A stretch of 64,000 nucleotides of DNA, taken from assembly GCA_015178975.1 (NCBI GenBank), contig WHVD01000045.1, forward strand, positions 124,001-188,000, given 5' to 3'. Positions 32,821 to 43,161 of the stretch are shown here, one piece after another. Position 1 is the stretch's first letter; the number at the start of each line of letters is the position of its first letter. Made by a program: the position numbers and the translations under genes. The notes under the pieces are model-generated. The model did no database searches. It saw nothing but the letters and a program-made list of their open reading frames with translations, and was not told where the DNA came from. This DNA comes from Hysterangium stoloniferum (Eukaryota > Basidiomycota > Agaricomycetes > Hysterangiales > Hysterangiaceae).

Positions 32821-33324
32821 GAGTAGTCATTGGAGTATATTCAACACCAGTGTAGAGAACCTCGCAGCGACAATTACAAGTGACTATCTCCGCTTGTAAA
32901 TTGCATCAAATTATGTAGGTTCGTAACTCTCAAGTTCGTGTCCTGTTTTAAATGATTGTCATTGATAAATATCAGTCTAGCGGCTGGTGGTGGCCGCGAA
33001 TGTATTCAATGCATGTATGGCATCAATGCGTGCAACATGCAGAGCGCGGCGGTGGCGAAAAGTGACTGTATGCGCTCTTATATCTGTTTGACCTATGGCA
33101 GCTTTATTGTCAAGTTTTCAATGGAAGAGAATTAGTTTAAGGAATTCGCCCAGCACATTGACTCGAACGGGGTGGAGGCCCTTGGTGGGAAGATTATGGA
33201 TCTTGTCAATTGAACATTACACTGAAGGTATGATGAGCCTGAACGAGACATGCATCGAATTGGGGTTGGGGGAGACCTTTTTCAGACCTCCAGTGATATC
33301 TTACTTTAAAATGCGGATGTTAGT
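32821..33324 (-). repeat. T-module, inverted
   Basis: Complete T-module in minus orientation. The + strand frame 33095-33328 is the recurring antisense frame (AALLSSFQWKRISLRNSPSTL). It includes the uninterrupted 'gggtggaggcccttgg' that marks the empty site for the Copia-1 insertion. Confidence 0.5.
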
Positions 33325-34130
33325 CTAGTCACGGCTAGTGCAAATGTATTCAACACATTTATGGGGACAACTGAGGAGCTCGCGGCGATAATGAAAAGTG
33401 ACTATATAGTTCTGACATAGAATCAAACTTAATAGATTTATAACATCTGCAACCCCGGCTGCAATCCTGGTTTGGTTGCGTTGTGTCGGCATCATCAAAG
33501 AGAAATGATTACAAAGTGTGTCCAATCGATGGTGTAAGACCTTTGTCAGGGCAACCATGTGCCTTCAACACTGATTAGGGGGGTCTAATTAGACCGTACT
33601 GACACACAAGTGGAAGGTGTGGCGACCACGCAAAGGAAGGAACGCGCGGTGAAATCTAAATTTTCCACCCAGTAATTGAAGGATTTGTCGGTGGTCGTGC
33701 CGCGTATAATGTCACAATGTGGAAGAAGAGAAACGAGGATGGCGATGGTATCGAGGCTGCGCACTGTGGTACACGCAGATTCGGGCTCGGAAGATCCAGC
33801 TATCAGTTTCAGAGTCAATGTGATTATGCGCTTACCACACACAAGGAGAGCCCAACTAGGACTCGTGTGGGTCAGAATGAGACTGGTAGGACAGTTTCAT
33901 GTGCGGATGTAAGACGGTGCTATGAGGTAAAAAATTGTGACCGTACCTTGCGATGGGCCCAATGAGCGAAGAAACCACATTCAGCCGGTTGATGTGATCG
34001 GTGAGAAGCGTGCTGTCGTCGAAGAAGATTTTCAAGGAGTAAATACTCCAATACAGTGAGTCCAACGCATCGAAATCAAGATGAAGTGTCAATGACGCTA
34101 TATGCATGGGTATGGCGTCCAATAAAACCC
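33325..34130 (-). repeat. D-module downstream of A6
   Basis: Minus-strand frames 33325-33558 (TLCNHFSLMMPTQRNQTR), 33585-33842 (GKRIITLTLKLIAGSSEPES ... CVVATPSTCVSVRSN) and 33856-34284 (DAIPMHIASLTLHLDFDALD ... TLLTDHINRLN). The last overlaps A6 exon 3 in another frame. Even beside the intact A6 this sequence is out of frame with exon 3. Confidence 0.55.
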
Positions 34131-35449
34131 TCAATACAGCTCCAGCGATATCTCGAAACCATGCATCTTGGTGGATGCAACACACGAGAAGCCGTATAGG
34201 ATTTCTATAATGGGGAGATAGTCGGTGATTTTGTCTGTTATGGTTTTGGTGGGCAGGATGAAATGATGTGATGTGGCGACGCACGGTTGTAACCAGAATT
34301 CAATGCAACCTCTGATCGCCGTGAGCTCCTTTACAGAGAGTGGACGTATGTAGCAGATCGCTTCCACGATATACATAAGGCCAAAAAGGGGCAAGCGCAG
34401 ATCAAATTCTGAGACATAACGGGCGATGTGTATGATAAATGATGATGCAACCTCATCCAAGTTGGTGTGCAGCGGTGACTTGACTAAAACGTTGTAAAGT
34501 GATGACGTAATAGCCGGTGACGCCTCTCTATCTAACCAATCGACGCCACAATCCTGGAAGGCCGAAGCAAAAGATAGCAGAAGTTGGGTAGTGTGACCCT
34601 TGCTAGTCCTCCGTGCATAAAGTGAAGACATTGAGAGCCTCTCTAACGTCATCTCCGCTCGTCTCCGAATTTGAAGTGGATATGTGGGTCTACAAAGATG
34701 TTGGTATATCGAGTGTATGTAACGTTGACACTGAGTTATCCCTACCTCATTAAATCAACAGTCTCTTGAACTAGTCTTCCCAATCTTGGCATGGTGAGAT
34801 GCTTGCGTAGAATCTTGCTAAAGGCACCGTTGTCTTGAGACCATTGACTCATTATTCGCCCGTATATTGTCAGCTTTGCCAACAGCGAAGCTTTCTTTGC
34901 ACTGTGCAGGACTTTCATCCCAACCCTTTCCAAACCGACTCCACAGTAATACCCAGGGCTAATTTCAATGCTTGATGATGTCTCAAGACTCCGTGAGATC
35001 ATTCCCCAGTCATCGTCATGACTGCGATACGGGCTGAGGTTGGATCTCGTGTTGGTGGATATCTTAACCACATTCGGTGGGTCATGGTAGCTCGTTTCTC
35101 CTTGACACTAAAATGCGCAACATGTGACACAGATAACAGGGAAATAGCATTATACTTTACTCACCCAGTCGTCAACCCAACTCTCTATTTGGTTTGCAGA
35201 CAGTTGTATGTGCTGCTCGTCATCGGGGGCCCGATAACATAAATCATGGTCGGGTTCGTTACAACCCCATCGTTCTTGAAGCTTCTCCCTGAATATCTCT
35301 CTCATCCCCTTCTGAATGATCTGGTCCCGTTGCTCTGAACTCAATACATCTGGGGAAACTAAGGGTGGTAGTTCCTCAATGTCTTCAATGCAGGACTCAG
35401 CCGTTGCCAAATCGTGATTCCCCAGAGTCATCTCGATGACAGCAGACAT
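34131..35449 (-). CDS. A6, intact A-gene, 401 residues, three exons; function unknown
   Basis: The only A copy with an unbroken spliced frame. Exon 1 35165-35449, intron 1 35108-35164 (57 bp), exon 2 34746-35107, intron 2 34690-34745 (56 bp), exon 3 34131-34689; the exons total 1206 bases. Both introns are GT...AG. Exon 1 is acidic at the start (IEDIEELPPLVSPDVLSSEQ) and ends in W61, C63, H68, C71, H80, W91. Exon 2 starts CQGETSYHDPPNVV and has YYCGVGLERVGMKVLHSAKK and PRLGRLVQET. Exon 3 has SPLHTNLDEVASSF, IVEAICYIRP and GFEISLELY. No signal peptide, clear membrane segment or known enzyme motif. The stop coincides with a family-wide frame break, so the ancestral protein was probably longer. 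Expression is not shown. Confidence 0.65.
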
Positions 35450-35760
35450 TGGTGTAGCAGTCGTACTTCCATTCGAAAGGGGTGCTGAGCTTTTATGGCG
35501 CAGTCAGTGGGAGAGTTAATTCCACCAAGGTACAGCCTTGTGGCCGTGCTTACACAGGATTCACGGCCTGTCACCCCTGCCTTTGTAAATAACATCCCCT
35601 CACCCCCCATAAAGGCTCCAGCGCACTAAGTTACCTCACTACTTTCTTATGTCATTTAATAATAGTTCGGTCAATTGTTACTCCATAGTATAATATTATT
35701 GAGCGTCAGAGTTGCAATGCAGCTTTTCTGACATTCCAGAAGTGGCATCGCCAAGCATAA
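35450..35760 (-). promoter_or_regulatory. Upstream region of A6
   Basis: Conserved A upstream block in minus orientation: complement of 'ctgtgaatcctgtgtaagc' near 35555-35575 and of 'ccataaaagctc' at 35487-35498, about 40 bp before the ATG. A6 is the intact copy, so this is the best candidate for a working promoter. Confidence 0.5.
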
Positions 35761-36400
35761 TATAAATGCACTCCAGAGCGATGCTCACTGGGTGCTGTAT
35801 TCAAGTTGGCACTGTCAACCTCAGACTTTATCCGAGATTTCGCGCTTCCTGTTTAATTGTATCAAAACTTTCAATGAGAAGAAACCTGGTCAATGATGGT
35901 CTAGTCAGGTTAATGGCAAGCAGCGTGGTTTCTTCATCCACCGTTGCCACATCAAACGGCTTGAATTTTCTAGATTGTCTGAATAAGTCAAAGGGGAAGG
36001 TAAGAGCAGAGTTCTCAGGTAGATTTATTGAGTTACGTAACGGTCGAACTTGGATTATCTTCGATCGTGGCGTGTCCATCAGAATTTCTATTAATAAACT
36101 GCACACATAACCCTGTGTCAGGCAATACTTGCTTACACCTAGCTTTATCATTACCTGTCTTGCCGAGTGGAATGTTTCGCCCCAGGCTCATACTGTTGAT
36201 GCGTGGACATGGCTCTTCAATGCGATGATGACAACGTAAATCCATTATTGCCACTCACGATAAAACTTCCGTATGATAATACCAGTCCGAAAAGGACAGT
36301 AATTCCCTTCAAAGATAGGGGCAAAGGCCGTACCTGGTTCAAGAATGGTCCGGGAATAACCATTGCCTGTGAGATATATATATCTAGTTTGAATTATTAA
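35761..36400 (-). repeat. E-module beside A6
   Basis: Minus frames 35828-36151 and 36033-36254 hold MAIMDLRCHHRIEEPCPRI and, after the candidate intron, SRKFKPFDVATVDEETTLLA ending IKQEARNLG. This gives the clearest E C-terminal end. Parts of the middle (the 'cagaagagggactg' section) are deleted, so this E copy is shorter than others. Confidence 0.5.
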
Positions 36401-37640
36401 TCACAAAACACGAGCCCTACAAATTCAAAGGTATCATCAATCCAGTTTTCGTCACGGACTCCGCACAGAGCTGCATTAAGAATAAGAAGTGATTGTATGC
36501 GTTCTGAAACTGCTTCACACGATAATCTTGAATACAACTCCAGCACCTTGTCGAAACCATAAATCTTGGGTGGATACAACCCACGAATAGCTGAATAGGA
36601 ACTTGGTTAAATCACCATCTTTACTGGCTATTCTGGCGAGAATGGTTTTCGTCAGCAGGATGAGGTGTGATGGCGCGATGCACTGTTATAACAAGAATTC
36701 AAGTAGCCTTCTGATAGCAGTGACTTCTTCTACACACTCCTGACGCATGTGGTAGATGGTTTCCATGAAATACGCAAGCCCGCCAATGAGTAAAGTATCT
36801 TGACGATCAAATGTTGATACATTTTGGGCGATTTGTATGATGAATGTCGATGCAACATCATCGAAGTTGGTGTTTAGTGGTGGTTTGGCGGCACTATTAT
36901 AAAATAATAACCTCATTGCAATTGACGTGATCTCTCCGCTGTATATAGAGTGACCACCACCAGAACAGGGATAAAATAATCGACTCTCCCTCCGGAATTT
37001 CGTGGGTGTACGAAGACGTGAGTATTTCGGTGTATTCAATGATTGACGCTGAGCTATCCCTACCTCATTCAATCAATGCTCTGTTGAACTAGTCTGCCAA
37101 GTCTTGCCAGAGCGTAATTCTGGGTCAGGAACCCGTCAAGCCAAGATGCTGTCAGACCATTCCCCAGTCCACGGTATGACTGAGATACGGGGAGGCAGAG
37201 GTGGCGTTCGTGGACTCCCTGGCATTCCAACCATAGTCAGGGGGCCATGGTAATTTGTCTCTCCGTGGCAGTGAAACATCCAGTTTGTCAACAGTCGTGC
37301 AGCCAGAATTAAACTCAAGCCCGCTGTTGCTTGAATAATTGCCATCCGTATTCAGTTGTATCATAATCCCCACCACACGATTTCTAGTTTAGACAATTTT
37401 TTATCGGCCCAATGAAGACTGTATTCCTCGTGTGTCTTTTCCATATCAAGGGGCTTGCATCTTCCGAAAGGTCTGAGAAAAGCAAGAAAGATGACTATAG
37501 TTGACCCGTCCGCTGCAATATCCATGAGGAGTTCAGGGCAATTTTTCACGAAGTGGCTGATCGTCGAACGTTCATCCTTCGCTGTAGCTGTTAGATGTGA
37601 CGATGGCAAGGTAGATTAAGGATTGTGAGGCACTGGACGT
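36397..37640 (-). pseudogene. B-gene copy, nearly complete
   Basis: Exon 1 frame 37361-37609: KNCPELLMDIAADGSTIVIF, LRPFGRCKPLDMEKTHEEYS. Exon 2 frames 37136-37376 hold TNWMFHCHGETNYHGP and AARLLTNW in one frame and SPYLSHTVDWGMV in another, so there is an indel. FLTQNYALARLGRLVQQSID follows. Intron like A intron 2 near 37020-37075. Exon 3 frame 36686-37072: PTKFRRESRLFYPC, NTNFDDVASTFIIQIAQNV, FMETIYHMRQECVEEVTAI. Then IARIASKDG-like and, at 36397-36579, DKVLELYSRLSCEAVSERIQSLL. In B the sequence after LELY stays in frame, unlike A. Several small breaks make it a pseudogene. Function is unknown. Confidence 0.65.
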
Positions 37641-38200
37641 CCTTGCCAATGTCAAAGCTGACATCTAGCTGTGTCTCCTTGGTGAGGACCTTTATGTCGA
37701 CGAACTCACCAACATTGTGTTGATGAAACGGTCCGGAAGCCACGTAATTATGTTCCGGGGGGTATTTTCCTGAAAACGAAGACGTAATTCGAATTCGTCA
37801 ACGGTGTCGACACACTAGTGAAAGGTGTAGAGACTAACCCATAGGAAGGAACAGGGACGACAACTAACGTTCAAGAGGCCCACGTATCTAGTCGAATAGT
37901 CCTTTAATATTAGATTGAATCAAATCAATTTTTCGCTACTACTCGCAACGATATAATTCAAACATTACAATTGGTGGAATGAACTCCAGTGAACTGACAT
38001 GGAAGCAGCAGGAGAACTGTCGGGATAGGGAGTAAAATAAATCGTCGTGACGTGCAGTTTGACGCTAACCACTGAAACATTGAAACAGAGCATAAACCAG
38101 CAAATCTCGGGGAATGACTGCTCCACACGGCGGGTCGTGGGTATTTATCCAGTCTTAGTTGATATGGGATTCCACCTGACATGACCACGAGTTACCTTTC
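37641..38200 (-). repeat. V-module, inverted
   Basis: Matches 7121-7760 in order and content, with the complement of 'ctagatgtcagctttgac' and 'ggcttccagaccgtttcatc' at 37650-37740. Only short frames (76 codons at 37958-38188, -). Confidence 0.45.
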
Positions 38201-38766
38201 CCTTATTCAAGATGAAAGCTCACCCCATGTGGAGCAATGTCGGTGTCTTGATTCTTGATCATGGTCTTGTTTACTGGTTTGGCCCCGGCTTCCTGTTCTC
38301 CCAAACAAAGGACACGAGAAGAATGGTGGGACCGCCTTCTTTGAGACGCCGTAGTGGTATTCGATTGACATTGTTACCGCTAGTATATGCGATGTGATCT
38401 CAGCGAGTAGTCATTGGGGTATATTCAATACCAGTGTAGAGAACCTTGCAGCGACTATTTCAAGTGACGATCTTCGCTTCTAAACTGTATCAAATTATGC
38501 TTCATACAACTCTCAAATTCGCGTCCCCTTTGAAATGATTGTCATTGATAAATAGGATATCAGTCTCGCCGCTGGTGGTGGCCGCGAGTGTATTCAATGC
38601 ATGTATGGCATCAACGCGTACAACATGCAGAGCGCGCGGCGGCGGCGAAAAGTGACTGTATGCGCTCTTATATTTGCTCGGCCTATGGCAGCTTTATTGT
38701 CAGGTTTTCAATGGAAGAGAATTAGTTTAAGGAATTCGCCCAGCACATTGACTTGCACAGTGTGGA
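38201..38766 (-). repeat. T-module, interrupted by Copia-1
   Basis: Inverted T-module from 'agatgaaagctcacccc' to the Copia-1 target site GTGGA. It continues for only 31 bp (43335-43365) before Copia-2 begins. Confidence 0.5.
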
Positions 38767-38939
38767 TGACGAAATATGATGGACTTCATACGTTTGCGGA
38801 TCGTTCTTGTCACAACGTGTAGTTGCCCTGCTTATGTAACGTAGTAACCGAGAAATTTTCTCTAACAATACAATCTTTAGAACCATCAACAGGAGTGTTT
38901 CGTTACTGACCTTTGCGCACTCAGGTTCACCTGGCGTCA
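38767..38939 (+). repeat. Copia-1 5' LTR (173 bp)
   Basis: Starts TGACGAAATATGATGG and ends CTGGCGTCA. Compared with the 3' LTR it differs at offsets 3, 5, 26, 54, 75, 83, 148 and 149, and most changes are CG versus CA or TG. Confidence 0.95.
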
Positions 38940-38952
38940 GGTTATGGGCCCC
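38940..38952 (+). promoter_or_regulatory. Copia-1 primer-binding site (half-tRNA type)
   Basis: GGTTATGGGCCCC follows the LTR directly. It is complementary to the anticodon arm typical of initiator tRNA-Met (GGGCCCATAACC), not to a tRNA 3' end. Half-tRNA-iMet priming is known for Drosophila copia and yeast Ty5. The first ATG (38944) lies inside it. Confidence 0.7.
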
Positions 38953-41900
38953 GATAGCAGACCTTACCATCAGCCTTCCAACAGCTCTCACGCTTTCAAG
39001 TACCAGAAGCTCAATGGCCAAAATTACCCACTCTGGGCCGAGCACATGCAGGCCGCCTTGCAGTCAAGATATCTGTGGTTAATTGTCAGTGGCCGAGAAG
39101 CATGCCCTGCAAAGCCAGCAGTTACTAAACCAGACCAAATGACGGCTGCTGAATGGAAAGCTGAAAAGAAGGACTATATGGATTGGTTGTTAAGGGACGA
39201 AGCAGCTCAGGGTTTGATGAAGGGGGCAGCGGAAAGCACACAGTGGCCACACATCGCGTTAGCCCAGACGTCACAGGAAATGTGGGATTTATGGAAGGAT
39301 ATGTATGTGACCAATCAACAACGGATCGACATTCACTATCACTTCGAAGAACTTTACACTCGGAAGTATACAGATACAACCTCAATGCCAGATCACATAG
39401 CAACCATGCTTGACTTGGGGCACAAGATTTTAGCAGCTGGCAAACTCCTTCCAGATATCCACATTGCCTGTGCACTCATCCTTTCCCTTCCAACTACACA
39501 ATCTTGGGATGTAATCAAAATCCAGCTTTTCAGCATGGATACCTCAAAACTCACCTCTCAAACCGTCAGCGCTACACTTATCACCGAAGCTAATCGTCGT
39601 TCCAAGGAGAAGTCAAGCGAAACGGCCCTTCTCGCTAAGAAGTCGAATAGCCAAGGGAAACCTGGCAAAAATGGTGGCAAAAGTCACAAACCAAAGCCAG
39701 ACGATGAATGCCACTACTGTCAGGAAAAAGGACATTGGATTAGCAAGTGTCCTAAGTGGGAGGAAGACGAGAAGAAGAAGAAGGATGGTGGAGGCACCGC
39801 TAACCTCACCGTGTCAAATCTTCATGAGTTGGGTCCTCGCCAGGTAGGGCAGGTTTACGTGGTTGGAGCTACATCCAGCAGGTCGGCAGAATTAATTCTA
39901 GATTGTGGTGCAACATCACATATGTTCTGCGACAGGAAGTATTTCAAGACGTACATACCTTCCGCTACTGGCGAAACAATTGCAGTGGGAGATGCCCGTT
40001 CCATTCCTATTGCAGGCAGTGTCAGTGTCTCATTCAGGAGCATATTGCCAGGTGGATATAGAACAGTCACCCTTACCGAGGTATACCATGTTCCGAAGCT
40101 TGCTGCAAATTTAGTCAGCCTCGGTAAGCTACAGCGTGCTGGAGCATCAGTCTCAAGCACTGTGGATGGACTGTTAATTAATCTTGGAGTTGATGCACTT
40201 TTCAATGCGAAGCTCACTGGGATGTCAGGTACCCTGTATCATATTGAATGTCTCGAAATACAAAGGGATTCCACCTATATTGCTAGGAGTGGGAGTTTAC
40301 GCCTTTGGCACCGACGCATGGGACACTTGAATCCAGAAGCTATACAGGAAATGCATAGAAGAAAGATGGTGGATGGTCTCACTCTATCTTCCACTCTAGA
40401 TTACAACCACGTTTGTGAGGGATGTGTCCTCAGCAAATCACATCGGCTACCCTTCCCTAAGTCCAGTTCAGCCAAGTACGAGAAAATGGATCTGATCGTC
40501 GTTGACCTTACAGGCCCCATGTCAGTTGTGACTTGGAGTGGAATGTCATACGCACTCGTGGTTGTGGAGGTCAGTTGCCGTTTTCCAGTCGGACGATTAT
40601 TGCATTCGAAAGATGAAGCCGCTGGAGCATTGAAGGATGTCATAGCCATGTTAGAACGACAGTCAGGAAAACATCTCAAGCGGATCAGATGTGATAATGG
40701 AACAGAATTTGTAACAGCAATAGTAGAATCCTTTTGCAAAAGGAATGGGATTATCATGGAAACAACTGTACCATATACCCCCGAGCAGAACGGGATTGCT
40801 GAATGTGCCATTACAGTTTTCTTTCAAATGGTGAGGTGCATGCTCCATTCTGCGAAGATGGACTTGCACTACTGGGGGGAAGCATTCTTGTATGCCATCC
40901 ATATCCGCAGTTGCACAATTACCTCAGCCCTTGATAATGTCCCATTTGAAGCTTGGTATGGACGAAAACCTGATGTGTCCCACCTCTGGATATTTGGATC
41001 GGTCGCATATGCCAATATCCCAAAAAGGTTGCGTAATGGGAAGTTAGAAGTTACTTCAATTAAATGCCGCTTACTAGGTTGGTGGAATGATGAGACGAAA
41101 GGTTACCACCTTGAGGATGCAGAAACAGGAAAGCTGATTACCGCTTGTGATGTACAGTTTGCGGAGGACGACAATCCAAATGATCTTGCTATCATCGAAA
41201 CACGAGGTATTGCACCTACAAAGGCTGACCTCGATAGTCTAGAACCAGGTGGTGGTACAGATGCTTCCCCAAAGATTCCCACTACTCACCAGTCTCAACT
41301 CATCGAGAATCAGATTCAAGACAATAGCCAAAATGCTAATCCTCCACAGTGCACCATGGAGAATACTACCCCAGTTACAGAAACAGCATTGCCTACCCTG
41401 CCCCGCTCATCCAAGTGGTCGAACCTCCCATCACGAACACAACCTACATGCAAAGTCAACGCACCAGCCCCACCAGGAATTGCTGCGACTGAAGAAGAGA
41501 TCGATGCAGCGATTACGCATGGAAGCGAGCATCGTGCCTTTATTTCCTTTCCCAGCGAACCACGAAATTACCATGAGGCCATGATGTCACCCTACAAGAA
41601 GCAGTGGGAGAAAGCTATAGCGACCGAATACGAGAAGTTGAAGTCAACTGGAACCTTCGAATGGGTCAGTCAACTGCCTCCAGGACAAAAAGCCCTTGGT
41701 AGTTGCATCGTATTTCGCGAAAAGAGGGACGGCAATGGCGAATTTGTCAAAGAAAAGACTCGCATTGTCGCAAAGGGCTTCTCGCAGGTGCCAGGAAATG
41801 ATTTTACTGAAACCTTCTCATCAGTGGCGAAATTTACAACCTTACGAACCTTACTATCTCTCGTAGCACACGAAGATTGGGAACTACACCAAATCGACGT

Positions 41901-41991
41901 TGTCAGTGCATATTTGCAGGGCAACTTAGACGAAGAAATATATATGGACGTACCAGAAGGAATCAAGGAGGATAATAAAGAAGGATGGTAG
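38944..41991 (+). CDS. Copia-1 Gag-Pol, N-terminal 1015 residues
   Basis: Retrotransposon capsid, protease and integrase plus the start of reverse transcriptase. Visible in order: Gag with YQKLNGQNYPLWAEHMQAAL near residue 20; CCHC zinc knuckle CX2CX4HX4C from C256; aspartic protease motif DCGATSH at D320; the GAG-pre-integrase region with H456 and the CEGCVLSK cysteines; the integrase D521, D584, E620 triad with exactly 35 residues between the last two; a GAG-pol linker rich in Thr and Pro; and the RT start (AIATEYEKLKSTGTFEW, QIDVVSAYLQGNLDEEIYM). The residue after E620 is Cys where relatives have Arg, a CGT-to-TGT type change. Ends at TAG 41989-41991. The start ATG lies 4 bp after the LTR, so there is almost no leader. 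Confidence 0.93.
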   Translation: MGPDSRPYHQPSNSSHAFKYQKLNGQNYPLWAEHMQAALQSRYLWLIVSGREACPAKPAVTKPDQMTAAEWKAEKKDYMDWLLRDEAAQGLMKGAAESTQWPHIALAQTSQEMWDLWKDMYVTNQQRIDIHYHFEELYTRKYTDTTSMPDHIATMLDLGHKILAAGKLLPDIHIACALILSLPTTQSWDVIKIQLFSMDTSKLTSQTVSATLITEANRRSKEKSSETALLAKKSNSQGKPGKNGGKSHKPKPDDECHYCQEKGHWISKCPKWEEDEKKKKDGGGTANLTVSNLHELGPRQVGQVYVVGATSSRSAELILDCGATSHMFCDRKYFKTYIPSATGETIAVGDARSIPIAGSVSVSFRSILPGGYRTVTLTEVYHVPKLAANLVSLGKLQRAGASVSSTVDGLLINLGVDALFNAKLTGMSGTLYHIECLEIQRDSTYIARSGSLRLWHRRMGHLNPEAIQEMHRRKMVDGLTLSSTLDYNHVCEGCVLSKSHRLPFPKSSSAKYEKMDLIVVDLTGPMSVVTWSGMSYALVVVEVSCRFPVGRLLHSKDEAAGALKDVIAMLERQSGKHLKRIRCDNGTEFVTAIVESFCKRNGIIMETTVPYTPEQNGIAECAITVFFQMVRCMLHSAKMDLHYWGEAFLYAIHIRSCTITSALDNVPFEAWYGRKPDVSHLWIFGSVAYANIPKRLRNGKLEVTSIKCRLLGWWNDETKGYHLEDAETGKLITACDVQFAEDDNPNDLAIIETRGIAPTKADLDSLEPGGGTDASPKIPTTHQSQLIENQIQDNSQNANPPQCTMENTTPVTETALPTLPRSSKWSNLPSRTQPTCKVNAPAPPGIAATEEEIDAAITHGSEHRAFISFPSEPRNYHEAMMSPYKKQWEKAIATEYEKLKSTGTFEWVSQLPPGQKALGSCIVFREKRDGNGEFVKEKTRIVAKGFSQVPGNDFTETFSSVAKFTTLRTLLSLVAHEDWELHQIDVVSAYLQGNLDEEIYMDVPEGIKEDNKEGW

Positions 41992-42064
41992 TGGAGATTG
42001 TTGAAGGCCTTGTATGGATTGAAGCAAGCTGGGCGACAAATGGAAAATAAAGCTTAATGAAGTC

Positions 42065-43141
42065 ATGGAAAGTCTCAGTTTCGAAAGGAGCCATGCCGAT
42101 GACTGTCTTTACATCCTTCGCAAGGATGGGAAACTTGCTTTATTGGTGTTAATATATGTCGACGACATGGCTGTGGCTGGGCACACACTCGCTCACATCT
42201 CAAAATTCAAGGAAAACATTGCAAAACATTTTGATATCACTGATCTCAGTGAACTAAAATACATCCTTGGAATACAAGTCAACCGAGACCGCAGCGCACA
42301 TTCCATCTCGTTGAACCAAACTGCCTGCATTCACCAAGTGTTAGCACGTTTCGGCATGAAAGACTGTGCACCAGTCACCACCCCACTTGCAGTCAATCAT
42401 AACCTTACAGCATCACAATCACCATCAACCAACGAAGAACTACAAGAATATCTTAGCTATGCGAATGGTCTTTGGTACCTGGAGATAGTAGGCTCACTAT
42501 TATATGCAACACAAACTCGACCAGACATTCAATTTGCGGTTGGACTTGTGGCACAATTTGGAGGCAACCCTGGGAAGCCTCACCTCGAAGCTGTAAAGCG
42601 TATTTTATGTTATTTAAAAGGTACAGCCACAATGGTACTTATGTTTGGATGGAAGAACCATGACTCAACTGACCTGGTTGGCTGGACCGACTCAAATTGG
42701 GCTCAGGACCCTGACTCGCGATGTTCAGTGGGAGTGTTCATATTCGACGTCGCTGGTGTCTCAATATCCTGGTCATCAAAGAAGCAACCCACCGTCGCTC
42801 TGTCAACAGTGGAGGCCGAATATATGGCTGCTTCAAATGCCACGAAGGAGGCCATATGGTTACGAGTGTTACTTGAAGATCTCAGATTTCCACAAACCAC
42901 TGCTACAATCATTCACGCAGATAACCAGGGCTGTATTGCACCCACCCATAATCCCATCTCTCACTTGCGAGCAAAGCATATTGATATCAGGCATCACTTT
43001 ATTCGAGAACGCATTGAAAAACTTGAGGTCGATCTGAAGTATGTCACTACAAAGGACATGTTAGCAGACATTTTCACCAAGCAATTACTGCGGGAGACCT
43101 TCGAGAAGTTCAGATATATGTTAGGGGTTGGAGATACATGA
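42065..43141 (+). CDS. Copia-1 reverse transcriptase C-terminal part and RNase H, 358 residues
   Basis: Continuation of Copia-1 pol in another frame. RT active-site YVDD is at residues 31-34, followed by LGIQVNRDR and the thumb region. RNase H acidic residues are visible in WTDSNW (D209), VEAEYMAA (E250/E252) and HADNQG (D286), with the HIDIRHHFIRE end. The ATG is internal, not a real start: 41992-42064 encodes the KALYGLKQAG motif upstream, with one extra A near 42041 shifting the frame. Stop at 43139-43141, 20 bp before the 3' LTR. Confidence 0.92.
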   Translation: MESLSFERSHADDCLYILRKDGKLALLVLIYVDDMAVAGHTLAHISKFKENIAKHFDITDLSELKYILGIQVNRDRSAHSISLNQTACIHQVLARFGMKDCAPVTTPLAVNHNLTASQSPSTNEELQEYLSYANGLWYLEIVGSLLYATQTRPDIQFAVGLVAQFGGNPGKPHLEAVKRILCYLKGTATMVLMFGWKNHDSTDLVGWTDSNWAQDPDSRCSVGVFIFDVAGVSISWSSKKQPTVALSTVEAEYMAASNATKEAIWLRVLLEDLRFPQTTATIIHADNQGCIAPTHNPISHLRAKHIDIRHHFIRERIEKLEVDLKYVTTKDMLADIFTKQLLRETFEKFRYMLGVGDT

Positions 43142-43161
43142 CAGAACTCACCGAGTGGGAG

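Noticed and set aside
39125..39475. Antisense frames within Copia-1 and Gypsy coding regions as genes
   Set aside because: They overlap well-supported polyprotein coding sequence and carry no recognisable motif.
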